Shown here: positions 1-9,211 of the stretch, piece by piece
Numbering within the stretch: position 1 is the first letter of the stretch
Layout of the letters: the number at the start of each line of letters is the position of its first letter
The notes under the pieces: model-generated
Databases searched by the model: none
Seen by the model: only the letters and a program-made list of their open reading frames with translations
What the model was told of the DNA's origin: nothing
Assembly (NCBI RefSeq): GCF_000600295.1
Contig: NZ_JEMG01000001.1
Location: 3,725,800-3,789,799 of the forward strand
From: Hylemonella gracilis str. Niagara R
Lineage (GTDB): Bacteria; Pseudomonadota; Gammaproteobacteria; Burkholderiales; Burkholderiaceae_C
DNA length: 64,000 bases
Reading direction: 5' to 3'
Translations under genes and position numbers: made by a program

Positions 1-597
1 GCCGCCCAGCAGCAAGGCTTCGGCCGGTTCGGTGGTGGCATAGACCACGGTCGAACCCTCGGAGGCAAAGAGCTGGCTCAGTTCTTCTCGCAACTCTTCG
101 CGCAACTTGTAGTCCAGATTGACCAGGGGTTCGTCCAGCAGCATCAGGGGCGCCTGCTTGGCCAGGGCACGCGCCAGGGCCACGCGCTGCTGCTGGCCAC
201 CCGACAGCTCGGCGGGCAGACGATCCAGAAAAGGTTCGATGTGCAGCTTGGCGGCCAGTTCACGCACCCGCGCGTCCACGCCTGCCTGCTTGCGCAGCAG
301 CATGGGGGACGCAATGTTGCGCGCCACGGTCATGGACGGGTAGTTGATGAACTGCTGGTACACCATGGACACGTCCCGCTTGCGCACCGGCACGCCGGTC
401 ACGTCCTGGTCATCCACCAGCACGCGCCCCGCGCTCGGCGCGTCCAGGCCGGCCATCAGGCGCATCAGGCTGGTCTTGCCCGCCTGCGTCGCGCCCAGCA
501 ACACCGTCACCGCCCCGCTGCGCAAATCCAGGCTCATCGGCTTGAGCCAGGTCTCGGCGCCCACGGTCTTGCCCACGCCATCCAATACCAACCGCAT
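1..597 (-). CDS. ABC transporter ATP-binding protein, GlpS-like, C-terminus beyond window
   Basis: The 199 visible residues read from ATG at 597 to the window edge, so the C-terminal half is missing. Walker A (GATQAGKTS), Q-loop (YQQF), signature (LSGGQQQR) and Walker B ([12 protein letters not shown]) are all present, so this is an ABC import ATPase of the sugar/glycerol class. The H-loop position reads YATTEP, so the usual switch histidine is a threonine. From memory this pattern and the odd Walker A fit the GlpS subunit of GlpSTPQV-type glycerol importers, which work with a second, canonical ATPase; that is inference. It is divergent from glpR and glpK, which supports a role in glycerol or glycerol-3-phosphate uptake at the inner membrane. 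Confidence 0.85.
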   Translation of the reverse strand, partial: MRLVLDGVGKTVGAETWLKPMSLDLRSGAVTVLLGATQAGKTSLMRLMAGLDAPSAGRVLVDDQDVTGVPVRKRDVSMVYQQFINYPSMTVARNIASPMLLRKQAGVDARVRELAAKLHIEPFLDRLPAELSGGQQQRVALARALAKQAPLMLLDEPLVNLDYKLREELREELSQLFASEGSTVVYATTEPAEALLLGG

Positions 598-776
598 CCC
601 GCCCCCTCTCTTGCATGGTGTTCGTCCCAGCACCGCGATGCCCAACAAAGCTGGGCGTGAAGACTTTCGCAATTTTTCGATTGTTATTCTTTTGTTTTCG
701 TTTTCCGTACAGGTTTTCCCTGGAGCCATTCCTTTTCGCTCGTTTATAGTGACCCGCTGGACATTGAACGACCCGC
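598..776. promoter_or_regulatory. glpR / glycerol ABC divergent control region with TTTCG repeats
   Basis: This gap separates the divergent ABC ATPase and glpR genes. It is clearly AT-richer than its surroundings and carries TTTCG or TTTTCG repeats at 665, 673-679, 695-700 and 733-738 on the plus strand. Repeated TTTCG-type half-sites are typical of operators for DeoR-family repressors such as GlpR. The repeats are seen directly; their binding by GlpR is inference. Confidence 0.5.
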
Positions 777-1544
777 ATGGAGAACCACAACCCCCGTCAG
801 CTGCGACTGATCGAGTTCGTGCGCACGCGCGGCTCGGCCACGGTGGAACAACTGGCCGAAGAGCTGGGCGTGACCTTGCAGACCGTGCGGCGCGACATCC
901 AGCGGCTGGCCGAAACCGGCGCGCTCACGCGCTTCCACGGTGGCGCCCGTGTGCCCAGCTCAACCACCGAGAACATCGCCCACCAGCAGCGCCAGCAGCT
1001 GCATGCGCAGGGCAAGGCGCTCATTGCGCGCGCCATCGCGCGGCAGGTGCCCAATGACTGCTCGCTGATCCTGAACATCGGCACCACGACCGAGGCCATC
1101 GCCCAGGCCCTGTTGCAGCACACGGGCTTGCGCGTGATCACCAACAACCTCAACGTGGCCCATATCCTGTGCGGCAACCCGAGCTGCGAAATCATCGTGG
1201 CCGGCGGCATGGTGCGCGCGCGCGACCGCGGCATCGTGGGCGAAGCGGCCGTGGATTTCATCCGCCAGTTCAAGGTCGACATCGCGCTGATCGGTATTTC
1301 GGCCATCGAAGCCGACGGTTCGTTGCGCGATTACGATTACCGGGAAGTCAAGGTGGCGCAAACCATCATCGCGCAGTCGCGCGAGGTCTGGCTGGCCGCC
1401 GACACCAGCAAATTCAACCGCCCGGCCATGGTCCAGGTCGCAACCCTGTCACAGATCGACCGGCTGTTCACCGACGCCGAACCGCCCGCTCCTTTTCCAT
1501 CCTTGCTGAACGACGCAGACATCCGCCTGGAAGTCTGCACCTGA
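777..1544 (+). CDS. glpR: DeoR/GlpR-family transcriptional repressor
   Basis: A 255-residue protein with the DeoR N-terminal winged helix (about residues 5-58; recognition-helix segment [15 protein letters not shown] followed by TRFHGGA) and the C-terminal sugar-phosphate sensor domain ([37 protein letters not shown]). Length is normal for GlpR. It sits 28 bp upstream of glpK on the same strand and is divergent from a glycerol-type ABC ATPase, so it most likely represses glycerol uptake and use, with glycerol-3-phosphate as expected inducer. The ATG at 777 begins directly before the conserved RQLRLIEFV segment. Confidence 0.93.
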   Translation: MENHNPRQLRLIEFVRTRGSATVEQLAEELGVTLQTVRRDIQRLAETGALTRFHGGARVPSSTTENIAHQQRQQLHAQGKALIARAIARQVPNDCSLILNIGTTTEAIAQALLQHTGLRVITNNLNVAHILCGNPSCEIIVAGGMVRARDRGIVGEAAVDFIRQFKVDIALIGISAIEADGSLRDYDYREVKVAQTIIAQSREVWLAADTSKFNRPAMVQVATLSQIDRLFTDAEPPAPFPSLLNDADIRLEVCT

Positions 1545-1572
1545 CCCAACCTCGACACGAACCAAGCCGCCC

Positions 1573-3066
1573 ATGACTTACCTGCTGGCACTTGACCAAG
1601 GCACTTCCAGCTCCCGCAGCATCGTCTTCAACGAACGGGGACAAATCGTCGCGCTCGCGCAGCAGGAACTGCCGCAGATCTATCCGCAACCCGGCTGGGT
1701 CGAGCACGACCCCATGCTGATCTGGCAGACCCAGCTCGCGACCGCGCGCGACGTGCTGGGCAAAGCCGGCATCAGCGCCTCGGCGGTGCACGCCATCGGC
1801 ATCACCAACCAGCGGGAGACCACGGTGGTCTGGAACCGCAAGACCGGACTGCCCATCCACCATGCCATCGTCTGGCAAGACCGACGCGCGGAACCGGCCT
1901 GCGCGCGGCTGCGCGAGCAGGGTCACGCGCCGCTGATCCACGCGCGCACGGGACTGCTGGTCGACGCCTATTTCTCGGGCATGAAGCTGCAGTGGATCCT
2001 CGACCACGTGCCCGGCGCGCGGCAGCAGGCCCTGGCGGGTGAACTCGCGTTCGGCACCGTGGACAGCTGGCTGATGTGGCAGTTGACCGGGGGCGCCGTC
2101 CATGCGACGGACGTGAGCAATGCCTCGCGCACCATGCTGTTCAACGTACACACCAACACCTGGGACGCCGAGCTGCTGGCCCTGCTCGACATTCCCTCCC
2201 AGTTGATGCCCGAAGTCCGGCCGTCCAGCGCCGACTATGGCCAGGTCCAGGCTGAGCTGCTGGGTCATGCGATCCGCATCGGCGGCGTGGCCGGTGACCA
2301 GCAAAGCGCCTTGTTCGGCCAGGCGTGCTTTCGCGCGGGCATGGCCAAGAACACCTACGGCACGGGGTGTTTCATGCTCATGCACACCGGACACACCTTC
2401 CAGGCCTCCCGCAACGGCTTGCTGACCACCAGCGCGGCCCAGACCAGCCGCCTGCCCGAGTACGCCATCGAGGGCAGCGTCTTCGTCGGCGGCGCGGTGG
2501 TCCAGTGGCTGCGCGACGGGCTGAACGCCATCAAGGCCAGCGGCGAAGTGCAGGGCCTGGCGGAGAGCGTGCCCGACGCTGGCGGCGTGATCCTGGTCCC
2601 GGCCTTCACCGGCCTGGGCGCACCCTACTGGAAGGCCGAGGCGCGTGGCCTCATCACCGGCCTGACGCGAGGCACGACGCTGGCGCACATCGCGCGCGCC
2701 GCGCTGGAAAGCATCGCCTTCCAGAGCACGGCGCTGCTGGAGGCCATGAGCCGGGACGCCGTGGCCGCGGGCGGCAGCGCCGTCAGCGAATTGCGCGTGG
2801 ACGGCGGTGCCTGCGCCAACGACCTGCTGATGCAGATCCAGGCGGACCTGCTGGGCATCCCCGTGGTGCGGCCCGAGGTCATCGAGACCACCGCCCTGGG
2901 GGCCGCCTACCTGGCGGGCCTGAGCACGGGCCTGTATGCCGGCACGGACGAACTGAGCCAACTCTGGCGTGCCGAGCGCACCTTCCTGCCCACGCTCGGT
3001 CGCGCGCAAGCCCGCGCCCGCATGGACCAGTGGGAACACGCGGTGCGCCAGGCGGTCGCGGACTGA
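1573..3066 (+). CDS. glpK: Glycerol kinase
   Basis: A full-length 497-residue FGGY-family kinase that phosphorylates glycerol to sn-glycerol-3-phosphate with ATP in the cytoplasm. Visible family motifs are [12 protein letters not shown] at the N-terminus, [31 protein letters not shown], the KNTYGTGCF loop and the C-terminal ATP-binding [12 protein letters not shown]. It follows glpR by 28 bp and is probably co-transcribed with it. No glpD (glycerol-3-phosphate dehydrogenase) lies in the window. A 567-residue open frame on the opposite strand is a high-GC shadow. Confidence 0.97.
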   Translation: MTYLLALDQGTSSSRSIVFNERGQIVALAQQELPQIYPQPGWVEHDPMLIWQTQLATARDVLGKAGISASAVHAIGITNQRETTVVWNRKTGLPIHHAIVWQDRRAEPACARLREQGHAPLIHARTGLLVDAYFSGMKLQWILDHVPGARQQALAGELAFGTVDSWLMWQLTGGAVHATDVSNASRTMLFNVHTNTWDAELLALLDIPSQLMPEVRPSSADYGQVQAELLGHAIRIGGVAGDQQSALFGQACFRAGMAKNTYGTGCFMLMHTGHTFQASRNGLLTTSAAQTSRLPEYAIEGSVFVGGAVVQWLRDGLNAIKASGEVQGLAESVPDAGGVILVPAFTGLGAPYWKAEARGLITGLTRGTTLAHIARAALESIAFQSTALLEAMSRDAVAAGGSAVSELRVDGGACANDLLMQIQADLLGIPVVRPEVIETTALGAAYLAGLSTGLYAGTDELSQLWRAERTFLPTLGRAQARARMDQWEHAVRQAVAD

Positions 3067-3143
3067 CACCCCGCCGCTGCGGCGACAATCTTCTTTTTGA
3101 ACCGGCCTCGGTGCGCGAGGCCCTGCCCAGAAGGAAGCTCCGC

Positions 3144-3968
3144 ATGCTCGACCCCCGCAGCGCCATCGCATTCATCGGCGGCGGCAACATGGCCAGCGCC
3201 ATCATCGGCGGCCTGGTGAAGCAAGGCCTGCCGGCCAGCCGCGTCACCGTCGTGGACACCAACCCTGAGGCCCGGCAACGCCTGAGCGCCAGCCACGGCC
3301 TCGTCGCCCATGCCGAAGCCGGCCCCTTCCTGCAGGATGTTCCCGTCGTGGTCTGGGCCATCAAGCCCCAGACCTTCAAGGACGCCGCCCTGCAGGCCGC
3401 GCCCTTCGTCGGCGGCGCGTTGCACCTGAGCGTGGCGGCCGGCATCTCCACCGACAGCCTGCAGCGCTGGCTCGGCAGCGAGCGCATCGTGCGCAGCATG
3501 CCCAACACCCCGGCCCTGATCGGCAAGGGCGTCACCGGTCTGTACGCGCGCGCTGGCGTGAGCGCGCAGGACCGCAAGCAGATCGAGCACATTGCCTCGG
3601 TCATGGGTGAGTTTGTCTGGGTCGAACGTGAACACCTGCTCGACGCCGTGACAGCGCTTTCAGGTTCGGGCCCCGCTTATGTCTTCTACCTGCTGGAAGC
3701 CATGACAGCCACGGGAGTGGAACTGGGCCTCACAACCGAGCAGGCCCATCAACTCGCGGTCGAGACCTTTCTGGGCGCGGGCGCACTGGCCAAGGCCTCC
3801 GAGGAACCACCCGAGGTGCTGCGCCAGCGGGTCACCTCCAAGGGCGGCACCACGCACGCGGCCATCACGGTCATGGAAGACGGCGGACTCAAGGCTCTGT
3901 TCAGTGCAGCCCTGCAGGCCGCCGCGCGGCGCTCCGCAGAGCTGGGCGCCGAATTCGGCAAGGATTGA
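3144..3968 (+). CDS. proC: Pyrroline-5-carboxylate reductase
   Basis: A 274-residue enzyme for the last step of proline synthesis, reducing 1-pyrroline-5-carboxylate with NAD(P)H. The N-terminal Rossmann motif FIGGGNMASAIIGGL, the segment VVWAIKPQTF, the conserved SMPNTPALIGKG and the C-terminal dimer domain with ALSGSGPAYVF and TSKGGTTHAAI are all present. The frame stays open upstream into glpK, but the ATG at 3144 has a good ribosome site (AAGGAAG) and starts just before the Rossmann fold. It is convergent with ubiA. Confidence 0.96.
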   Translation: MLDPRSAIAFIGGGNMASAIIGGLVKQGLPASRVTVVDTNPEARQRLSASHGLVAHAEAGPFLQDVPVVVWAIKPQTFKDAALQAAPFVGGALHLSVAAGISTDSLQRWLGSERIVRSMPNTPALIGKGVTGLYARAGVSAQDRKQIEHIASVMGEFVWVEREHLLDAVTALSGSGPAYVFYLLEAMTATGVELGLTTEQAHQLAVETFLGAGALAKASEEPPEVLRQRVTSKGGTTHAAITVMEDGGLKALFSAALQAAARRSAELGAEFGKD

Positions 3969-4039
3969 CGGCGACGGGCCTTGCCGCACGAGGACAGCAG
4001 GCAAGGCTGTCGTCACTCAAGCTGGCTCGCGCCGGCGCT

Positions 4040-4942
4040 TCAGCGGGCGACGTGGCCGAGCACCACGCCCGCGAACACCGTGAACCCCAGCCAATGGTTC
4101 ATGCGGAAGGCCCGGAAGCAACCCTCGCGCGTACGGTCACGGATCAGGCGGTAGTGCCAGCCGACCTGCACGGCGGCGACCAGCAACGTCGCGCCCCAGA
4201 CCCAGGGGTGGAGCCGATCGATCAGCAGCACCGTCCAGATCAGCAGGTGCAGCACGTAGAAGGCCGTGATCGCCACCACGTCGAAACGCCCCAGCGTGAT
4301 GGCCGAGGTCTTCATGCCGATCTTCAGGTCGTCGTCGCGATCTACCATCGCGTACTCGGTGTCGTAGGCCAGCACCCAGAACAGGTTGCCGATCAGCATG
4401 GCCCAGGCCAGCCAAGGAACGGCGTCCAGCACGGCGGAAAAACTGAACGAATCGCCTCCTCCTGACACGGCGGCGAAGGCCATGGGAATGCCGAAGCTGA
4501 AAGCGACGCCCAGCACGGCCTGGGGCATGGCCACGTAGCGCTTGGCATAGGGATAGATCAAGGTCACGGCCAGCGCCGCGAAGGACCAGGCGATGGTGAC
4601 GGTATTGGTGGTCAGCACCAGGCCGAAGGCCAGCAGGGCCAGCACCGCGCCCAAGGCCAGGGCTTCCTTCACCGACACCTTACCGCTCGTCACCGGGCGT
4701 TGCGCGGTGCGCTTGACGTGCCGGTCGAAATCACGGTCGGCCACGTCGTTCACGCAACAGCCCGCGCTGCGCATGAGGATGGTGCCCAGCACGAACACCA
4801 GCAACAGATGCCAGCCCGGCCAACCCCCGGCCGCCACCCAGAGCGCCGACAACGAAGGCCAGAGCAGCAACAGCCACCCCGCCGGACGGTTCCAGCGGAT
4901 GAGGTCAAGGTAAAGCGCCAAGCGGGAAGAAAACATGGTCAT
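4040..4942 (-). CDS. ubiA: 4-hydroxybenzoate octaprenyltransferase
   Basis: A 300-residue integral membrane prenyltransferase of ubiquinone synthesis that attaches the polyprenyl tail to 4-hydroxybenzoate. Both Asp-rich motifs are visible: [15 protein letters not shown] in the first half and [18 protein letters not shown] in the second, among about eight hydrophobic segments. The open frame extends upstream to 5107, but that extension is translated from an intergenic repeat, so the start is placed at ATG 4942 (ATG 4936 is an alternative). The reading [21 protein letters not shown] is a typical UbiA N-terminus. Confidence 0.95.
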   Translation of the reverse strand: MTMFSSRLALYLDLIRWNRPAGWLLLLWPSLSALWVAAGGWPGWHLLLVFVLGTILMRSAGCCVNDVADRDFDRHVKRTAQRPVTSGKVSVKEALALGAVLALLAFGLVLTTNTVTIAWSFAALAVTLIYPYAKRYVAMPQAVLGVAFSFGIPMAFAAVSGGGDSFSFSAVLDAVPWLAWAMLIGNLFWVLAYDTEYAMVDRDDDLKIGMKTSAITLGRFDVVAITAFYVLHLLIWTVLLIDRLHPWVWGATLLVAAVQVGWHYRLIRDRTREGCFRAFRMNHWLGFTVFAGVVLGHVAR

Positions 4943-4957
4943 GCGCAAAGCATCAAG

Positions 4958-5055
4958 GCCAGGGCTCCCGTGGAACCGGCTTTGCCGGGCCACCGGGAGC
5001 GCCCCCTTGAGGGGGGATGCCGACCCACACGAAGTGGGGGAGCAACGGGGGTGAT
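4958..5055. repeat. GGCTCCCG-type intergenic repeat, copy 1
   Basis: A structured repeat between ubiA and dps. It starts GCCAGGGCTCCCGTGG, pairs GGCTCCCG with CGGGAGCG about 30 nt later, and then has a second C-run/G-run hairpin. A similar element in the same orientation lies at 45122-45206. I associate this element with Comamonadaceae genomes from memory. It accounts for the false upstream extension of the ubiA frame. Confidence 0.75.
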
Positions 5056-5063
5056 CTGATTCG

Positions 5064-5555
5064 TCAGTCTTCCAAGAGGGAGCGGAGCATCCAGGCCGAC
5101 TGCTCATGCACGGTGAGGCGCTGCGTCAGCAGATCGGCCGTGGGCTCGTCGCCGGCCTTCTCGGCCAGGGGGAAGATGCCACGCGCCGTGCGCGCCACCG
5201 CCTCATGGCCTTGAACGAGGATGCGCACCATCTCCAGCGCCTTGGGCGGCGTGGCCGGCACGTCGGGCACCGAGGCCAGCTTGCCAAACTGCGCGTAGGA
5301 GCCCGGCGCCGCGTGGCCCAGCGAACGGATGCGTTCGGCCACCGGGTCCACCGCGTTCCACAGCTCGGTGTACTGCTGCATGAACATGGTGTGCAGGGTG
5401 TTGAACATCGGCCCCGTCACGTTCCAGTGAAAGTTGTGCGTGGTCAGGTAGAGGGTGTAGGTGTCGGCCAGCAGGCGCGACAGGCCCTCGGCGATGGCGG
5501 CGCGGTCCTGTTCGCTGATACCGATGTTGATCGCGGGTGCGGTGGTCTTGGCCAT
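5064..5555 (-). CDS. dps: Dps-family ferritin-like DNA-protection protein
   Basis: A 163-residue Dps protein. Dps dodecamers oxidise and store iron using peroxide and protect DNA in starved or peroxide-stressed cells. The inter-subunit ferroxidase residues are visible in [14 protein letters not shown] (His) and in the following helix with [26 protein letters not shown] (Asp/Glu). ATG 5555 has a clear AGGAG upstream; the longer open frame upstream runs into oxyR in another frame. It lies 89 bp downstream of oxyR on the same strand, so it is probably a member of the peroxide regulon and may be co-transcribed. Confidence 0.95.
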   Translation of the reverse strand: MAKTTAPAINIGISEQDRAAIAEGLSRLLADTYTLYLTTHNFHWNVTGPMFNTLHTMFMQQYTELWNAVDPVAERIRSLGHAAPGSYAQFGKLASVPDVPATPPKALEMVRILVQGHEAVARTARGIFPLAEKAGDEPTADLLTQRLTVHEQSAWMLRSLLED

Positions 5556-5644
5556 GCAAAAACTCCTGGTGGTCGATGAAGAATGAGTCCGGGGGAGCCG
5601 GGGCTGTGCAGGTGATGGTCCAGGCGGCGGATTCAAGTGGAGGT

Positions 5645-6634
5645 TCAAGCCGCCTGGGCCTCGGTCTGGCGCAGGTCGGACAGGCGGGTGACGCCCGGCA
5701 GCGCGCAGGCGTAAATGGCGTTGCGCAAGGCGGCGATGGCCTCGTAGCGCGTGAAGCTGCGGCGCCAGACCAGCACCACGCGGCGCAGGGGCGCATCCCC
5801 TTCGAAGGGCAGGTAGCGGATCAGGCTTTCGTCGGCGCCGATCCGGTTCTTGGCCCGGCCTTCGTCCAGCGCCCCCTCGGGCACCGACAGGCGCGGCACC
5901 AGGGTCACACCCATGCCGGCGGCCACCATGTGCTTGATGGTCTCCAGCGAGGAGCCCTCGAAACTCTTCTGGATGCCTTCGGTGTTGCTGGAAAAACGGG
6001 CGAACTCCGGACAGACCTCCAGCACATGGTCGCGGAAACAATGCCCCGTGCCCAGCAGCAGCATGGTTTCGGACTTGAGCTCTTGCGTGGTCACGTGCGC
6101 GCGCTTGGCCAAGGGATGGCTCACGGGCACGGCCGCGAGAAAAGGCTCGTCGTACAGCGGGGCCACGGCGAGGCCCGTGTCCGGGAAGGGTTCGGCCAGG
6201 ATGGCGCAGTCGATCTCGCCGGTGCGCAGCATTTCCAGCAGCTTGCCCGTGAAGTTCTCCAGCAGCATCAAGGGCATCTGCGGTGACAGGCGGATGTTCT
6301 GGCGCACCAGGTCGGGCAACAGGTAGGGGCCAATGGTGTAGATCACTCCCATGCGCAGGGGGCCGGCCAACGGGTCCTTGCCGCGCTTGGCGATCTCCTT
6401 GATGGCGGCGGCCTGCTCCAGCACCGATTGAGCCTGGCGCACGATGTCCTCGCCCAGGGGCGTGACCGTGACTTCATTGGCGCTGCGCTCAAAGAGCTTC
6501 ACGTCCAGCTCTTCCTCGATCTTCTTGACCGCCACCGACAAGGTGGGCTGCGAGACGAAGCAGGCCTCCGCCGCACGACCGAAGTGTTTTTCCCGGGCCA
6601 CAGCCACGATGTATTTGAGTTCGGTCAGGGTCAT
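5645..6634 (-). CDS. oxyR: LysR-family peroxide sensor OxyR
   Basis: A 329-residue LysR-type regulator. The N-terminal winged helix (about residues 1-60, with [26 protein letters not shown]) is followed by a periplasmic-binding-like sensor domain. The two redox cysteines of OxyR are visible in [14 protein letters not shown], matching the Cys199/Cys208 pair of the E. coli protein, which forms a disulfide on peroxide exposure. The downstream dps is an expected target. An OxyR-type half-site series overlaps the start region, consistent with autoregulation. Confidence 0.96.
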   Translation of the reverse strand: MTLTELKYIVAVAREKHFGRAAEACFVSQPTLSVAVKKIEEELDVKLFERSANEVTVTPLGEDIVRQAQSVLEQAAAIKEIAKRGKDPLAGPLRMGVIYTIGPYLLPDLVRQNIRLSPQMPLMLLENFTGKLLEMLRTGEIDCAILAEPFPDTGLAVAPLYDEPFLAAVPVSHPLAKRAHVTTQELKSETMLLLGTGHCFRDHVLEVCPEFARFSSNTEGIQKSFEGSSLETIKHMVAAGMGVTLVPRLSVPEGALDEGRAKNRIGADESLIRYLPFEGDAPLRRVVLVWRRSFTRYEAIAALRNAIYACALPGVTRLSDLRQTEAQAA

Positions 6635-6635
6635 G

Positions 6636-6672
6636 ATCTAGCCATTCCATCCATCCTATAGCCCAATACTAT
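6636..6672 (-). promoter_or_regulatory. Putative OxyR box at oxyR start
   Basis: The core is a perfect ATAG (6658-6661), seven bases, then CTAT (6669-6672). Upstream at the same seven-base spacing are CCAT (6647-6650) and ATCT (6636-6639), weaker matches to the CTAT and ATAG quarters of the known ATAG-N7-CTAT-N7-ATAG-N7-CTAT pattern. It abuts the oxyR start codon, which fits negative autoregulation. Confidence 0.6.
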
Positions 6673-6747
6673 CAAGATGGTCGGACCAAACTCGACACCC
6701 GGCATGGCTGCCCGGCTGGCCGCCACGTCGGACAGCTCACTGAATGA

Positions 6748-7353
6748 TCAGGGCAACAGGGTGACGCGCAGTTGGAGCAAGCGCGGGGCCTGGCTGGCCG
6801 CGTCGCTGCGGTAGACCCCACGCTCTGGCTCCGTGCCGCTCTTGGCCAGGGTCACCCACTGGCCCAGCGGCGCCAGCACCGTGGTGCGCAACTGGCCGGT
6901 CTGCTGCGCGGGCAGTTCCTTGCCGGGCTGCTGGTTCACGTTCTCGCCCAGCCATTGAACCTCGACCTCGGCTTGGCGCCCCGCCGTCCAGACCGGGCGC
7001 ATCTGCAGGGTCTGGCCGCTCTGGAACCAGATCAGCTCCTGCTTGACCCCGGCGCCGCTGTTCTGACCTTCGGCCTGCACTTCCTTGATCCAGGTCTGCG
7101 GCTGGGCCGAGGTCTGGCCCACACGGGCCACGTCGCCATTGCGCACCTGCACCTGCTGCGGCGGCTGCAGGGGCACGGCAGGTTTCGTGCTCACGCTGTA
7201 ACCGGCGGCCACCGCGTCGATCTGGCGCAGCTCCAACAGCACATTGCGCGCGGGCAGCGCCTGCGCATTCGCCGGTCCGGCCAGCCAGGTCAAGGACAAG
7301 CACAGTCCCGACAGCAGCGCCGAAGCCATCATTCGCGGGGAGATTCGCATCAT
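6748..7353 (-). CDS. Secreted protein of unknown function
   Basis: A 201-residue protein with a Sec signal peptide (hydrophobic MASALLSGLCLSLTWLAG, cleavage likely after ANA near residue 30). The mature part begins with NVLLELRQIDAVAAGYSVST and is rich in Gln, Val and Thr, suggesting a beta-rich periplasmic or outer-membrane-linked protein. I do not recognise the family. Start: the frame opens with TTG at 7374, but GAGGAAAAGAGG lies just upstream of the tandem ATGs at 7353 and 7350, so 7353 is preferred. It is immediately downstream of the SPOR-domain gene and is probably in its operon. Confidence 0.7.
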   Translation of the reverse strand: MMRISPRMMASALLSGLCLSLTWLAGPANAQALPARNVLLELRQIDAVAAGYSVSTKPAVPLQPPQQVQVRNGDVARVGQTSAQPQTWIKEVQAEGQNSGAGVKQELIWFQSGQTLQMRPVWTAGRQAEVEVQWLGENVNQQPGKELPAQQTGQLRTTVLAPLGQWVTLAKSGTEPERGVYRSDAASQAPRLLQLRVTLLP

Positions 7354-7374
7354 TGGCCTCTTTTCCTCGTTCAA

Positions 7375-9030
7375 TCAGCGCGCTTCGCGCATCACCATCG
7401 CTGGCAGGCTGCGCGCCTGGATGCGCTGGGCCGTCTGCTGGGCCTGCGCCTGTTGCGCGTATGGCCCGGCCACGACTCGCAGCATGGGTTCACCCCGGCT
7501 GTTCGGAAAGTTCTCCAGCGCGGCCTCGATGCCCATGCCCTGCAGCTGCGCCACCATGCGGTGGGCGTTGTCAGCCTGCCGGAACACGCCGGCCTGCACC
7601 ACCCAGCCCGCTGCCCCGGAGGACTTAGGCGGCGCGGCCAGGGTGGCAGGGGATGAGGCCGCCAGAGGCTGGGCACCGGCGCCCGCCAACGGTGCGGCAC
7701 TGGCGGTCATGGCCCCGGGCTGCGACTGCGCCGCACGCTTGGCTTGCGCCGCCTGGGAAGCCGCGCGCAAGCGCGCCGAGGCTTGTGGTTTCTCGCCCTC
7801 GCCCGACGCGGCGGGCGCGGCGGCACGGGGCGGCGTGGGTTGAACCGGAGGCGGCGGCGCGGCGCTGGTCGTGGGCGCCACGGGGGCGCGGGTGACGACG
7901 CCGCTGGCCATATTGCCGCGACTGCCCGTGGGCGGGGTCGTGCTGTCGGCCTGGGCCAGTTGCCGGGCACGCGGCGCGCTGGCGGACTGCGGCGCCTGCG
8001 GGCGGGACGTCGGCAGGGTCACGGACTGCAGAGGCACCAAGTCCGCAGGCGGCGGGGCCGAAGCGGAGGCCGAGCCCGACGTCGACAGCGGCGCTGGCAG
8101 GGGCGCATTCAAGGGCGTGGGGGCAACGGGGTTGGCCGCGAAGGAAGTCACGGGCACCACGTCCGCACCGGCTCGGCCGGACCGGGTGGTGGCGTCAAAC
8201 GCGGGCTCAAAGGCGACCACGGGCCGACCGGCGGCGTCGTCCACCGGCCTGGCCGAACTGGCTGCTGGCGCGGCAGGCGCTGGCAGGGTGGCGGCCACGG
8301 CCTGCGTCAACACGCCACCGGCTGCGGTGCCCGATGCGGTGGCTGCAGGGGCCGGTGCGCCCAGACCCTCGACCCGACCGGACGCGGTGGGCAGGGGCGG
8401 CGAAACAGACGAAGGCGCCGCCGCTTCCTGCCTCGGCGCGTCCCGGTTCAGGAGCGAAGCCAGCTGGGACCAGGCCCGTCCCCCCAGACCCTGCCAATCC
8501 TGCAGGGCCAGCACCGGCCCGAGCAGCACCACCAGGGCCAGCAAATTGGCCAGCAGCTGGCGACCCAGGCGGCCCGGACCGGGCGCGACGGCGGTCAGGC
8601 GGGCGATGGTGTCGACCACGCCCGAGCTCTTGCGCAGCACCTCGGAAATCCTGTCGTTGTAGTGACCGTAGAGCCAGACGTTGGCGTAGAGGCCCGGCAC
8701 GATGTAAGCGGCCGACACCAGCCACAGGCCCAACATCCAGGTCAGCACGCCGGAGTAATCGAACACCAACTTGCCCACGCCGAACACCAACAGCCCGGCG
8801 GCGGCCAGCGCCCCCACGTAGGCCAAGGCCCAGCCCCACATCTTGCGATAGATCAGCCAGTTGAAGGTGAAGAGGCTGGCGGCCCAGTTCCAGCTCAGGC
8901 TCGTCTGCCCGGCTTCGTCAAAGCGCAGAAAACGCGGCAGGTGGTAGTCCTGTCCACGCACGCCGATGGCGGCACGGTAGAACAGGGCGGTGTCACTCGA
9001 GGCGAGGGGATGGAATGGGTCGGCGCTCAT
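7375..9030 (-). CDS. DUF2628-like membrane protein with C-terminal SPOR domain
   Basis: A 551-residue protein in three parts. Residues 1-200 resemble DUF2628: a soluble start with FLRFDEAGQTSLSWNWAASLFTFNWLIYRKMW, then several membrane segments. Residues 200-470 are a low-complexity Pro/Ala/Ser/Thr linker. The last 75 residues are a SPOR domain (WVVQAGVFRQADNAHRMVAQ ... LRVVAGPYAQQAQAQ), a fold that binds denuded peptidoglycan at division sites. With the N-terminus in the membrane and a long flexible tether, it could reach the cell wall if the C-terminus is periplasmic. The specific function is unknown. Confidence 0.75.
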   Translation of the reverse strand: MSADPFHPLASSDTALFYRAAIGVRGQDYHLPRFLRFDEAGQTSLSWNWAASLFTFNWLIYRKMWGWALAYVGALAAAGLLVFGVGKLVFDYSGVLTWMLGLWLVSAAYIVPGLYANVWLYGHYNDRISEVLRKSSGVVDTIARLTAVAPGPGRLGRQLLANLLALVVLLGPVLALQDWQGLGGRAWSQLASLLNRDAPRQEAAAPSSVSPPLPTASGRVEGLGAPAPAATASGTAAGGVLTQAVAATLPAPAAPAASSARPVDDAAGRPVVAFEPAFDATTRSGRAGADVVPVTSFAANPVAPTPLNAPLPAPLSTSGSASASAPPPADLVPLQSVTLPTSRPQAPQSASAPRARQLAQADSTTPPTGSRGNMASGVVTRAPVAPTTSAAPPPPVQPTPPRAAAPAASGEGEKPQASARLRAASQAAQAKRAAQSQPGAMTASAAPLAGAGAQPLAASSPATLAAPPKSSGAAGWVVQAGVFRQADNAHRMVAQLQGMGIEAALENFPNSRGEPMLRVVAGPYAQQAQAQQTAQRIQARSLPAMVMREAR

Positions 9031-9211
9031 GGGCAGGGGGCAAGGCGGCGTGCGCGGCCGTCCGCGAGACAGGCCGGGACGGTGGCGCTGTTCAAGTCTA
9101 ATTCAGCTCGTCGTGCTCGGGAATATTTTTGTCCCAACGGGGCGCACATGGCCAAGCCCGGCCGCAAGCGCCGCAAACCGGGCCAAGTCGGCCCCAACCC
9201 GCGCGTGGGGC

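Noticed and set aside
1468-3171. 567-residue open frame antisense to glpK
   Set aside because: It lies opposite a fully conserved gene, is rich in Gly/Ala/Arg/Gln/His and has no recognisable motif; typical shadow in high-GC DNA.
3993-4011. GACAGC/GCTGTC hairpin between proC and ubiA as a bidirectional terminator
   Set aside because: A six-base stem with no T-run on either strand is too weak to call.
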